Below, piece after piece: positions 1 through 6,169 of a stretch of 59,521 nt of DNA. The notes under the pieces are model-generated. The model saw nothing but the letters and a program-made list of their open reading frames with translations, was not told where the DNA came from and searched no databases. Source of the DNA: Ructibacterium gallinarum (lineage in GTDB: Bacteria > Bacillota > Clostridia > Monoglobales > Monoglobaceae); NCBI RefSeq assembly GCF_014982785.1, contig NZ_JADCKB010000021.1:1-59521 (forward strand), written 5' to 3'. A program made the position numbers and the translations under genes. Positions within the stretch are counted from its first letter, which is position 1. Each line of letters opens with the position of its first letter.

Positions 1-110
1 AGTGATTTTTTAAAATCTTCGTCATATTTTGTATAATTGTTTGTACCCATAGTATCTCTCCTTTTTTGTGTCTTTTTTATTATATCATATATTGCATCTT
101 TGTGTCTACT
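1..110 (-). mobile_element. IS3-family insertion sequence, end with start of orfA (partial)
   Basis: On the minus strand an ATG at 50 opens a frame reading MGTNNYTKYDEDFKKSL before it leaves the window, typical of the N-terminus of IS3-family OrfA (helix-turn-helix transposase subunit). A GGAG ribosome binding site lies about 8 bases upstream and a TATAAT-like box further up. The outer IS end is near 105-112, where the motif AGACACAAA, which also occurs inside, gives way to unrelated sequence. The element seems to have inserted into the small gene that continues to 292. Most of the IS is outside the window, so activity cannot be judged. Confidence 0.7.
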
Positions 111-111
111 T

Positions 112-292
112 TTTTAGCGTTGATCCATTCACCTATTCAGATAGTAATGTAACAGGTAAAGCGGTAGACCATAAGTGGCTAAACAACAGCCAGTACCCCA
201 TTGATTGTCTTGAAGTTGGCAACGAATATGATGTTGAAATTTTCCGTCATATATTTTGCTTATTTCATGATGTAAAAACTGAGGAAGAATAA
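112..292 (+). pseudogene. 3' remnant of a small integrative-element gene cut by the IS
   Basis: An open frame runs from just after the IS end to a TAA at 290-292 and encodes about 59 residues beginning SVDPFTYSDSN and ending DVKTEEE. No ribosome binding site or good start lies inside it, and upstream sequence belongs to the IS, so this is best read as the tail of an interrupted gene. It lies in the same direction as the element genes that follow and 30 bases before the next gene. I do not recognise the family. Confidence 0.45.
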
Positions 293-322
293 GAATTTAT
301 TTATTATTTAGGAGGAATTTTT

Positions 323-514
323 ATGTATATAGTTGATTTAACACCTGATGAGGTGTACGCAGTAATGCGTATGAACACTAAGACTTTTGATGAACTTATT
401 AAGTCAGAACAAAGTCTTGATAAAAACGACCTCGAAGGTTGTCGCAAACATCTACAGCGTGCTTATAATATTTTATCAAGCGCACATAGTTATTTGTACA
501 CAGTCGATATGTAA
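323..514 (+). CDS. Small hypothetical protein of the integrative element (63 aa)
   Basis: A 63-residue protein beginning MYIVDLTPDEVYAV, preceded by a strong AGGAGG site 9 bases before the ATG. It is mostly helical in appearance, with an acidic-basic middle and no membrane segment. It sits between the broken gene and two excisionase-like genes, all in one direction with short gaps (14 bases to the next gene), which suggests a single operon of element maintenance functions. No family recognised; a role in excision control or replication of the element is only a guess from position. Confidence 0.6.
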   Translation: MYIVDLTPDEVYAVMRMNTKTFDELIKSEQSLDKNDLEGCRKHLQRAYNILSSAHSYLYTVDM

Positions 515-528
515 CAGGAGGAATCAAT

Positions 529-774
529 ATGAATAACAATACTACACCTAAAATGAGATTGATTCGTGAAGTTTTTGATGAACTTCACCGGATAGACCCA
601 AACAGCGCAATTACAATGTATGCGCTTCGTCAGTTAGTGCGTTCTGGGAAAATCCCGTCTATCAACATAGGACGTAAGATATTAGTCAATTACAATGATG
701 TCATTGACTATTTCAAAGCCGCTACAACCGTTGTTGTTCCAGAGGAAACAGATGGCATTCGCAGAGTATGTTAA
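529..774 (+). CDS. Excisionase-like DNA-binding protein, copy 1 (81 aa)
   Basis: 81 residues with the layout of small excisionase or MerR-like helix-turn-helix proteins: helix 'ITMYALRQLVRSGKIP' (about residues 27-42) followed by 'SINIGRKILVNYNDVIDYF', the usual recognition-helix and wing pattern in which a short peptide selects a DNA site. Such proteins bend DNA at attachment sites and bias an integrase toward excision. It has a GGAGG site just upstream. A clear paralogue follows at 926-1171 with roughly three quarters identical residues, differing mainly at the C-terminus. The integrase gene lies downstream on the same strand, supporting the excisionase reading. Confidence 0.75.
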   Translation: MNNNTTPKMRLIREVFDELHRIDPNSAITMYALRQLVRSGKIPSINIGRKILVNYNDVIDYFKAATTVVVPEETDGIRRVC

Positions 775-784
775 ACTGGATAAA

Positions 785-813
785 GCAGGGGTAGATATAA
801 TGTTTACCCCTGC
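785..813 (+). repeat. Perfect 9-bp stem-loop between the excisionase-like genes
   Basis: GCAGGGGTA at 785-793 is exactly complementary to TACCCCTGC at 805-813, leaving an 11-base loop that contains TATAAT. No T-run follows, so it does not look like a simple intrinsic terminator. It could act as an mRNA processing or attenuation structure separating the two paralogues, or as a protein site in DNA. Confidence 0.5.
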
Positions 814-925
814 CATCTATAAAATTTATGACGAATTCATAAAAAGTTTTTGCTTTTTGTAACAGTATTTGCTATAAATAAGGTGGAGTGATTCCAAATT
901 ATGTAAACCAAAGGAGGATTATACA

Positions 926-1171
926 ATGGAAAACAATGTACCAAAAATGAGGTTAATTCGTGAAGTATATGACGAATTACACAAGATTGACCCCAATAGC
1001 GCAATCACCATGTATGCGCTTCGTCAGCTTGTCAAGACGAAGAAAATTCCGTCTGTGAATGTCGGTCGAAAAGTCTTAGTCAATTACTATGATGTAGTCA
1101 AATATTTTGAGACACCTACACCAATCACCATGCCATATGAAGAATTTGAAGGCATACGGTGCATTATATGA
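926..1171 (+). CDS. Excisionase-like DNA-binding protein, copy 2 (81 aa)
   Basis: Second 81-residue helix-turn-helix protein, with the same core 'ITMYALRQLVKTKKIP' then 'SVNVGRKVLVNYYDVVKYF'. It is preceded by AAAGGAGG and ends 19 bases before the integrase start, the normal place for an xis gene. Its DNA differs from copy 1 mainly at synonymous positions, so both copies appear to be kept as proteins. Whether one is the true excisionase and the other a regulator cannot be told from sequence. Confidence 0.78.
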   Translation: MENNVPKMRLIREVYDELHKIDPNSAITMYALRQLVKTKKIPSVNVGRKVLVNYYDVVKYFETPTPITMPYEEFEGIRCII

Positions 1172-1190
1172 GGAAAGAAAGGTAATACAA

Positions 1191-2390
1191 ATGGCAACAG
1201 CAAGAAAAAGAGGACGAGGATACGAACTGCGTGTATGTTGTGGATATGACATCACAGGTAAAAAATTGGAAAAATATAAGCGGTGGTATCCAGAGTATGG
1301 CATGACGCCAAAACAGATTGAAAAAGAACTGGAACGTCAAAAGGTATTATTTGAAGAAGAAGTACGGAGCGGAACAATTCAAAATGGAAATATCCGTTTT
1401 TACGACTTCTCAAAACAATGGATGGAAGTTTACGCCGAGCCTAAGTTGACGCCTAAAACGGTATCACGCTATGGGGAATATCTAAAACGTATCAATCAGG
1501 CAATCGGGCATATCAAGTTACAGGATTTAACGCCATTACATCTAAATTCATTCTATCAGAATTTGGGTGAAGATGGTATCAGTAAACGCCGTAAGCATGA
1601 TAAAAATGGAAAATGTATTGATAAAGGACGACTTGCTCCTAAGACAATACTGGAACATCACAGGTTGATTTCTAAAATATTGTCAACTGCGATAAAATGG
1701 CAACTGTTAGATAGGAATGTAGCAGAGCGGGCTGACCCTCCAAGAGTGCCGCCTAAGGAAATGTACTATTTGAATGAAGATGAAGCAAGGCATATGTTAC
1801 AATTACTGCGAAATGAGCCTATCCAATACCGTACTATGATTTCCATACTAATATTTACAGGGTTAAGGCGTGGAGAATTGTGCGGATTGGAATGGAAAGA
1901 CATAGATTTTAATAACCGTATTTTACATGTGGTAAGGACATCTCAATTTATTAACGGTGGATTTATTACCAAAGAGCCAAAAACAAAGTCGGGCAGACGG
2001 GAACTCACGCTAAGTATGGGAGCTTGTACAATACTGAAAGAGTATAAGGCATGGCATGACGAGATGAAATTAACAATAGGCGACCAATGGATTGAAAACG
2101 ACAGGCTATTCACACAATGGAACGGAAAACCTATCCACCCCGACACAATCACAGGCTGGTTTTCTAATTTTGTCGCAAAGAATAATCTTCCCAAAGTAAC
2201 ACTCCATTCCCTCAGACATACAAATGCTACCTTGATGATAGCAGAGGGAACGGACATACGGACAGTGTCGAATAGATTAGGACACGCTCAAACATCAACC
2301 ACACTCAATATTTATACCCATGCATTAAAATCCCGTGATAGCATTGCGGCTGATAATTTGGATAATGTTTTAGGTACAAACATTGTATAA
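1191..2390 (+). CDS. int: Tyrosine integrase of the element (399 aa)
   Basis: Site-specific recombinase of the phage/ICE integrase family. It has an N-terminal arm-binding segment (about residues 1-65), a SAM-like core-binding domain (about 70-175) and a catalytic domain. The catalytic set is visible: R226 in TGLRRGELCG, H339 and R342 in LHSLRHT, H365 in LGHAQTS and nucleophile Y375 in IYTH. The start at 1191 is chosen because an AGGAAAGAAAGG region precedes it and the protein then begins MATARKRGRGYELRV, the usual start for this family; longer versions overlap the previous gene. The length is normal and the gene looks intact. It should move the element carrying the retron-like cargo. Confidence 0.93.
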   Translation: MATARKRGRGYELRVCCGYDITGKKLEKYKRWYPEYGMTPKQIEKELERQKVLFEEEVRSGTIQNGNIRFYDFSKQWMEVYAEPKLTPKTVSRYGEYLKRINQAIGHIKLQDLTPLHLNSFYQNLGEDGISKRRKHDKNGKCIDKGRLAPKTILEHHRLISKILSTAIKWQLLDRNVAERADPPRVPPKEMYYLNEDEARHMLQLLRNEPIQYRTMISILIFTGLRRGELCGLEWKDIDFNNRILHVVRTSQFINGGFITKEPKTKSGRRELTLSMGACTILKEYKAWHDEMKLTIGDQWIENDRLFTQWNGKPIHPDTITGWFSNFVAKNNLPKVTLHSLRHTNATLMIAEGTDIRTVSNRLGHAQTSTTLNIYTHALKSRDSIAADNLDNVLGTNIV

Positions 2391-2416
2391 AAATTCGCTA
2401 TTTGCGAAAAAAGATA

Positions 2417-2445
2417 TTGACAAATTGGTCTTAACCTGTTATAAT
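2417..2445 (+). promoter_or_regulatory. Perfect consensus sigma-A promoter before the structured RNA
   Basis: TTGACA at 2417-2422 and TATAAT at 2440-2445 are separated by exactly 17 bases, the ideal vegetative promoter. It starts 27 bases after the integrase stop and predicts transcription from about 2452, the 5' end of the structured region. Such a strong, isolated promoter in front of 260 non-coding bases supports a dedicated RNA. Confidence 0.85.
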
Positions 2446-2451
2446 GAATTT

Positions 2452-2641
2452 GACAGTGAAATATTGGATTAAATCCGATAGGTCGCCTCCTCTAAATTGA
2501 AGTGTACAATACACTTGCGGAACACATATTGTGTTCTACCTTAAACGGGGCTACATGTAGCTTGACCAGCCCAACATGGCATGCCCGTCCGTGCGCCACA
2601 GGAGCTTGCGCACGGTTAACAAATGAATTAGATAGACTGTC
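2452..2641 (+). ncRNA. Candidate retron non-coding RNA (msr-msd type)
   Basis: No convincing ORF, but a series of stems. GACAGT 2452-2457 pairs with ACTGTC 2636-2641, and TCTAAATT 2491-2498 pairs with AATTAGA 2626-2632 with one bulged A, giving an end-to-end stem like retron a1/a2. Inside lie two short hairpins, AAGTGT/ACACTT (2500-2516, 5-nt loop) and GAACACA/TGTGTTC (2520-2536, 3-nt loop), resembling msr stems. A palindrome GCTACATGTAGC (2550-2561) follows, then an 8-bp stem CCGTGCGC/GCGCACGG (2589-2615, 11-nt loop) that could belong to msd. A near-palindrome also sits at 2464-2480. The branch guanosine and exact msd limits cannot be assigned by eye. Identity as retron RNA is inferred from the structure plus the RT gene downstream. 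Confidence 0.6.
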
Positions 2642-2652
2642 CTGTTTGCACC

Positions 2653-2707
2653 ACCTTTTTTCACAGGAGGGAAACAACTTAAAAATCTGTTGTTTCTGAA
2701 AGGAGGT
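2653..2707 (+). promoter_or_regulatory. Hairpin sequestering the Shine-Dalgarno of the small retron-linked ORF
   Basis: ACCTTTTTTCA at 2653-2663 pairs along all 11 positions (two G-U) with TGAAAGGAGGT at 2697-2707, which contains the AAAGGAGG ribosome binding site of the ORF starting at 2714. Stacked inside is a perfect 8-bp stem GAAACAAC (2671-2678) with GTTGTTTC (2689-2696) and a 10-nt loop. Only the 5' side carries a bulge, CAGGAGG (2664-2670). The 19-bp structure would keep the site closed, so translation should need an opener such as an RNA, a cDNA or a protein. Confidence 0.75.
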
Positions 2708-2713
2708 TGCTCA

Positions 2714-2893
2714 ATGAGCAAAAAATCACTGTACAGGCAGGACGCTCCCGGAACGCCACCCCCCAAAAGAATCCGCAGACAGTTTTTTACAGCTAAAAGA
2801 CGAAAAGCTATTTTCTTAACTGGATTTAAGCTGTTAGAAGCATTGGAAACATTGGTAGGGATAATTGCTACAATACATGGGTTCTTTAAATAG
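2714..2893 (+). CDS. Small basic/hydrophobic protein, candidate retron effector (59 aa)
   Basis: 59 residues: a basic, proline-containing N-terminus (MSKKSLYRQDAPGTPPPKR, then RIRRQFFTAKRRK to about residue 31) followed by a mainly hydrophobic helix of about 27 residues (AIFLTGFKLLEALETLVGII and onward to HGFFK). This is the look of small membrane-active toxins or phage-type small membrane proteins. AAAGGAGG with 7-base spacing precedes the ATG but is buried in the hairpin at 2653-2707. It lies between the structured RNA and the HTH-RT operon on the same strand. I do not recognise a named family; the effector role is inferred from its position, its composition and the unusual translational block. 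Confidence 0.65.
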   Translation: MSKKSLYRQDAPGTPPPKRIRRQFFTAKRRKAIFLTGFKLLEALETLVGIIATIHGFFK

Positions 2894-2923
2894 GTCGGCT
2901 ATAGCGGGAAAGTCTATCTAATT

Positions 2924-2951
2924 TTGTAAATTCAGCTTTATGCTTTATATA
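2924..2951 (+). promoter_or_regulatory. Probable weaker promoter for the HTH-RT pair
   Basis: TTGTAA (2924-2929) and TATATA (2946-2951) with a 16-base spacer precede the HTH gene, inside an AT-rich stretch with a run of alternating TA up to 2959. The direct word ATAGGTCG occurs at 2478-2485 near the RNA start and again at 2890-2897 just upstream of this promoter; it could be a site for the HTH protein. Only a candidate. Confidence 0.4.
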
Positions 2952-2983
2952 TATATATAACAATTAGGAAAGAGGTGGTTATT

Positions 2984-3286
2984 ATGATAGGCGAAGTTTT
3001 AAAAAAGACTCGAACAATTTATGGATATAAAGCAAGTGAAATGAGTGCGAAACTTGGTATATCTAATAGTTACCTTTCTGAAATTGAAAATAATAAAAAA
3101 CAACCATCCCTTGAACTTCTAAAAACATATTCAGAAATCTATGGTATGAAATTATCATCGTTAATTAGTCTTTCAGAAAAGTATGAAGATGCAATAAATG
3201 CAAACAAAGGACAAGACATAATTAGACGAACTATGATTAAGTGGATAGATTATATGTCTTCGGATTTGGAGGCTGACGATGAATAG
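2984..3286 (+). CDS. Cro/C1-type helix-turn-helix protein linked to the RT (100 aa)
   Basis: An XRE-family DNA-binding protein. The five-helix HTH occupies about residues 3-60, with 'ASEMSAKLGISNSYLSEIEN' as the helix-turn-recognition helix and 'KKQPSLELLKTYSEIYGM' as the next helices; the last 40 residues are charged and helical. The ATG at 2984 is preferred over an in-frame GTG at 2975 because AGAGGTGG lies 5-12 bases before it. Its stop overlaps the RT start by 8 bases, so the two are translationally coupled. HTH partners occur in some retron classes, where they may regulate the system or sit in the RT complex. Base composition is clearly AT-rich, like the RT. Confidence 0.85.
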   Translation: MIGEVLKKTRTIYGYKASEMSAKLGISNSYLSEIENNKKQPSLELLKTYSEIYGMKLSSLISLSEKYEDAINANKGQDIIRRTMIKWIDYMSSDLEADDE

Positions 3287-4208
3287 CGCTATGCATAAAT
3301 ATGAAATAAATCAATGTGCCTTATACAAATGTTCCAGTAAAAAGAGACTGGAACATTTGTTGCTATTGAAAGAAAATGAGTTAAAACAAATAAAACAATA
3401 TACTAGGTACTATAATTTCTCAACTCCTAAAAAAGATGGTTCACCACGCAAAATTACAGCACCTTGTGATAAACTCAAGAAAATTCAAAGACGTATATTA
3501 AGACTATTATCACCCATAAAAAGACCAGACTGGTTGATTTCGGGCGAAAGAGGAAAATCATATATTGATAATGGAAAGAGTCATATAAATTCAAAATATT
3601 TTCTTACTATGGATATAAAAAATTTTTACCCAAATTGCCAAAGAGAATATGTATTTCGATTTTTTACTGATGTATTATTGACTGCACCGGACATCGCAAA
3701 AATATTGACAGATATTATTACCTATAATAATGGAATACCTACCGGTTGTCCTACCAGTCAGTTAATAGCTTATTACGCTTATGAAAATATGTTTAAAAGT
3801 ATATATGAAATTTCGTTAAATTACGGTTGCAAATTTACACTATATGTAGATGATATGACTTTTTCTAGTAATTTTCCATTTGACCCTAAAAAGTTAGAAC
3901 AAGAAATTGATATACAACTGAGAAGATATAATCATAAACCTAAATATTCAAAAGTTAAATATTATCCTGCTAATACTTATAAGTTAGTTACAGGTACAAC
4001 CGTATCACCAGATAATAAATTATTGGTAACGAATAATTTGCGTCAAAAAATAGTTGAGAATTTTAAAATTTTAAAGAATTATCAAAAATTATCAAATGAT
4101 GAACGGAAAAAGAAGATTGATTCATTAAAAGGTCAAATACAAGCTGCTCGGAATGTAAATAAAACTATTTTCCCAGAGATAAATAGGTTGACAAATGATT
4201 TAAAGTAA
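3279..4208 (+). CDS. Retron-type reverse transcriptase (309 aa)
   Basis: RNA-dependent DNA polymerase of the bacterial retron group. Visible motifs are SYIDNGKSH (residues 94-102, close to the retron NAxxH signature), catalytic motif A MDIKNFYPN with D112, the template-contact block GIPTGCPTS (152-160), catalytic YVDDM with D191 and D192, and VTGTTVS (237-243), matching the retron VTG signature. About 309 residues is the usual size, with no maturase or protease domain. The ATG at 3279 overlaps the HTH stop and has GGAGG upstream. The gene is more AT-rich than the chromosome around it, suggesting transfer. With the structured RNA at 2452-2641 as presumed template it should make a short branched RNA-DNA. 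Group II intron and diversity-generating RTs fit less well. Confidence 0.92.
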   Translation: MNSAMHKYEINQCALYKCSSKKRLEHLLLLKENELKQIKQYTRYYNFSTPKKDGSPRKITAPCDKLKKIQRRILRLLSPIKRPDWLISGERGKSYIDNGKSHINSKYFLTMDIKNFYPNCQREYVFRFFTDVLLTAPDIAKILTDIITYNNGIPTGCPTSQLIAYYAYENMFKSIYEISLNYGCKFTLYVDDMTFSSNFPFDPKKLEQEIDIQLRRYNHKPKYSKVKYYPANTYKLVTGTTVSPDNKLLVTNNLRQKIVENFKILKNYQKLSNDERKKKIDSLKGQIQAARNVNKTIFPEINRLTNDLK

Positions 4209-4249
4209 ATTAGCCAGTTTCACTCCAATCTCGCCTATTTTCGTCCGAT

Positions 4250-4270
4250 TGGGGGGCAACTGGGGGGCAA
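4250..4270 (+). repeat. Tandem direct repeat TGGGGGGCAA at the element end
   Basis: TGGGGGGCAA occurs at 4250-4259 and again at 4261-4270, one base apart, in otherwise AT-rich DNA 42 bases after the RT stop and about 70 bases before the tRNA. Closely spaced short repeats near an element end are typical arm-type integrase or excisionase sites. Function inferred from position only. Confidence 0.5.
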
Positions 4271-4303
4271 TCCGTATTTTTAAGTAAATTTCAAAAATAT
4301 AAG

Positions 4304-4338
4304 AAAAACCGCCTAACCCTATTGGTTAAGCGGTTTTT
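4304..4338. terminator. Strong intrinsic terminator, bidirectional
   Basis: A 15-bp arm at 4304-4318 (AAAAACCGCCTAACC) and its partner at 4324-4338 (GGTTAAGCGGTTTTT) form a stem with a single C-A mismatch and a 5-base loop. T-runs flank it on both strands, so it can end the RT transcript rightwards and the tRNA transcript leftwards. Confidence 0.85.
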
Positions 4339-4341
4339 AGT

Positions 4342-4418
<77 letters not shown>

Positions 4419-4492
4419 ATATCTCACTCATCAGTTATTAAGCTATTCATAACTTGTATGATTTCATTATACATTTTAATAAATGCCACTTT

Positions 4493-4580
4493 TGGTGCCG
4501 GAGACCGGAATCGAACCGGTACGGGAAAAATTCCCACGGGATTTTAAGTCCCGGGCGTCTGCCAATTCCGCCACTCCGGC
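4493..4580 (-). tRNA. tRNA-Leu(TAA)
   Basis: An 88-base class II tRNA on the minus strand: acceptor GCCGGAG / CTCCGGC, D-arm with GGCGGAATTGGCAGACGC, anticodon loop ACTTAAAAT (TAA), a long variable arm typical of leucine tRNAs, the T-arm CCGGTTCGATTCCGG and encoded CCA. It lies 74 bases upstream of the initiator tRNA on the same strand and is probably cotranscribed with it. Confidence 0.96.
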
Positions 4581-4724
4581 ACATACAGCCCCTTTATCAT
4601 AGCCAGAATATAATATCATATTTTTTAACCTTTGTCAAGCTTTTTTTTAATTTTCTTTTCTCTTTCTCTGGTGCGGACGCCATTTTAAACTAATTCATCT
4701 TCAGCGGCGTCCGCATTCTATTTC

Positions 4725-6038
4725 TTACCTTTCCATTCTCCAATAAACAGCACCATATGGTGGCAAAATACTTCCTCCTCCAAAATCATGCATTTTTCCT
4801 GTTAAAAGTTCCTCTGCCCGGCCGCATCCAGCATCAAAATGTGCTTCAAAACTTTGATTATCCGCATTAATCCCAACCAAAATTCGTTCATTTTCTGTTT
4901 TACGTTCAAATATTACCTGCCGGTTCGTCAATAAGACCTGTCGAAAACTGCCATAACAAAGTGCTACACTGTTTTTATGAATTTTCGATAGCTGACTTAT
5001 CCATTCTGTCAGTGCGTTTTCTTGCGGGGTATCAAAATAAGGCCGTAAATCTATATCCGAACCCGCTTTCTTTTCTCCTTTTACTCCCCACTCGCTTCCA
5101 TAATATATGCATGGAATCCCCGGCATTCCAAACAGGAGCGCATAAATCAATGGCAAATGCTCCGGACAACTAAGTACACTTGCAATACGGGATACATCAT
5201 GATTATCTACAAAGCAAAGCAAGTGCTTCCCTTTATAAAGTGTCCACGGTTCAGGTCCAAACTGCCGAAGAAGTGAATGTGTTATTTCAAACATATTCAT
5301 AGAATTAAAACTAGAGTACAATCCTTTATAGCACTCATAATTTGTACAGCTGTGCAGCAACTGATCGGATACAAACTGATTATAATCACCATGAAGAAGT
5401 TCTCCTATCAGAAAAAATTCCGGTTTTAATTCATCACACAGCAAACGCAAACGCCGAAGAAACTCCTGGCGCAACGAATAAGCCACATCCAAGCGCAACC
5501 CATCGATATCAAATTCTTGTATCCATTCTTTCACACACGAAAAAATATGTTCCACCACCTCCTCATTAGCAAGATTCAGTTTCACTAATTCAAAATGACC
5601 TTCCCATCCCTCATACCAAAAGCCATCTTGATATACACTGTCCCTGCAAAAATCAAGATAAAACCAATCTTTATACCGCGAATGTTCTCTTTTTTTCAAA
5701 ACATCCTGAAATGCCCAAAATCCCCTACCCACATGATGAAATACGCCGTCGAGCACAATGCGTATACGATTCTGATGAAGTATACTGCAAATTTCTTTAA
5801 AATCCTCATTACTGCCGAGACGAGTATCTATTTTACGAAAATCTCTGGTATCATACCCATGAGAATCCGATTCAAAAACCGGAGAAAGATAAAGCGCATC
5901 AATCCCTATTTTTTTCATATGCGGAATCCAATCTTTCAACTTGCGTATCCGAGATACCGGAATACCATCATTGTGCTGAGGTGCTCCGCAAAATCCCATA
6001 GGATAAATCTGATAAAAAACACTTTCATAAGCCCACAT
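4725..6038 (-). CDS. GH13 alpha-amylase-family glycosidase (437 aa)
   Basis: Cytoplasmic (no signal peptide) (beta/alpha)8 enzyme of the alpha-amylase family, acting on alpha-glucans or short maltodextrins. The opening 'VFYQIYPMGF' is typical, catalytic nucleophile D184 lies in GLRLDVA, acid/base E213 in LIGELLHG, and transition-state D281 in FVDNHDVSR. A C-terminal beta domain follows. The start at 6038 has AAGGAGG 8 bases upstream; a longer frame to 6116 lacks a site. The exact specificity (neopullulanase, cyclomaltodextrinase or alpha-glucosidase) cannot be fixed; the wide CSR motifs favour the neopullulanase-like group. It is single, facing the tRNAs. Confidence 0.88.
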   Translation of the reverse strand: MWAYESVFYQIYPMGFCGAPQHNDGIPVSRIRKLKDWIPHMKKIGIDALYLSPVFESDSHGYDTRDFRKIDTRLGSNEDFKEICSILHQNRIRIVLDGVFHHVGRGFWAFQDVLKKREHSRYKDWFYLDFCRDSVYQDGFWYEGWEGHFELVKLNLANEEVVEHIFSCVKEWIQEFDIDGLRLDVAYSLRQEFLRRLRLLCDELKPEFFLIGELLHGDYNQFVSDQLLHSCTNYECYKGLYSSFNSMNMFEITHSLLRQFGPEPWTLYKGKHLLCFVDNHDVSRIASVLSCPEHLPLIYALLFGMPGIPCIYYGSEWGVKGEKKAGSDIDLRPYFDTPQENALTEWISQLSKIHKNSVALCYGSFRQVLLTNRQVIFERKTENERILVGINADNQSFEAHFDAGCGRAEELLTGKMHDFGGGSILPPYGAVYWRMER

Positions 6039-6169
6039 GGTCTCGACCTCCTTTTTTATAAGACCAGTATACAGGAAAAGCCTCATTTTGTCACTCTTTT
6101 TTTTAAAGACAAACACAAAAAATAAATCTTTTCATATTATAAAATATCCAAGTTTGGGAGATGACGAAT

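Noticed and set aside
2492-2766. Short open frames on both strands over the structured RNA region
   Set aside because: No Shine-Dalgarno sites, atypical composition, and the sequence is better explained by hairpins and the leader of the 2714 ORF.
3279-4208. RT as part of a group II intron or diversity-generating retroelement
   Set aside because: No maturase or endonuclease domain, no intron RNA domain V signature noted nearby, no template/variable repeat pair noted, and motifs match retron RTs.
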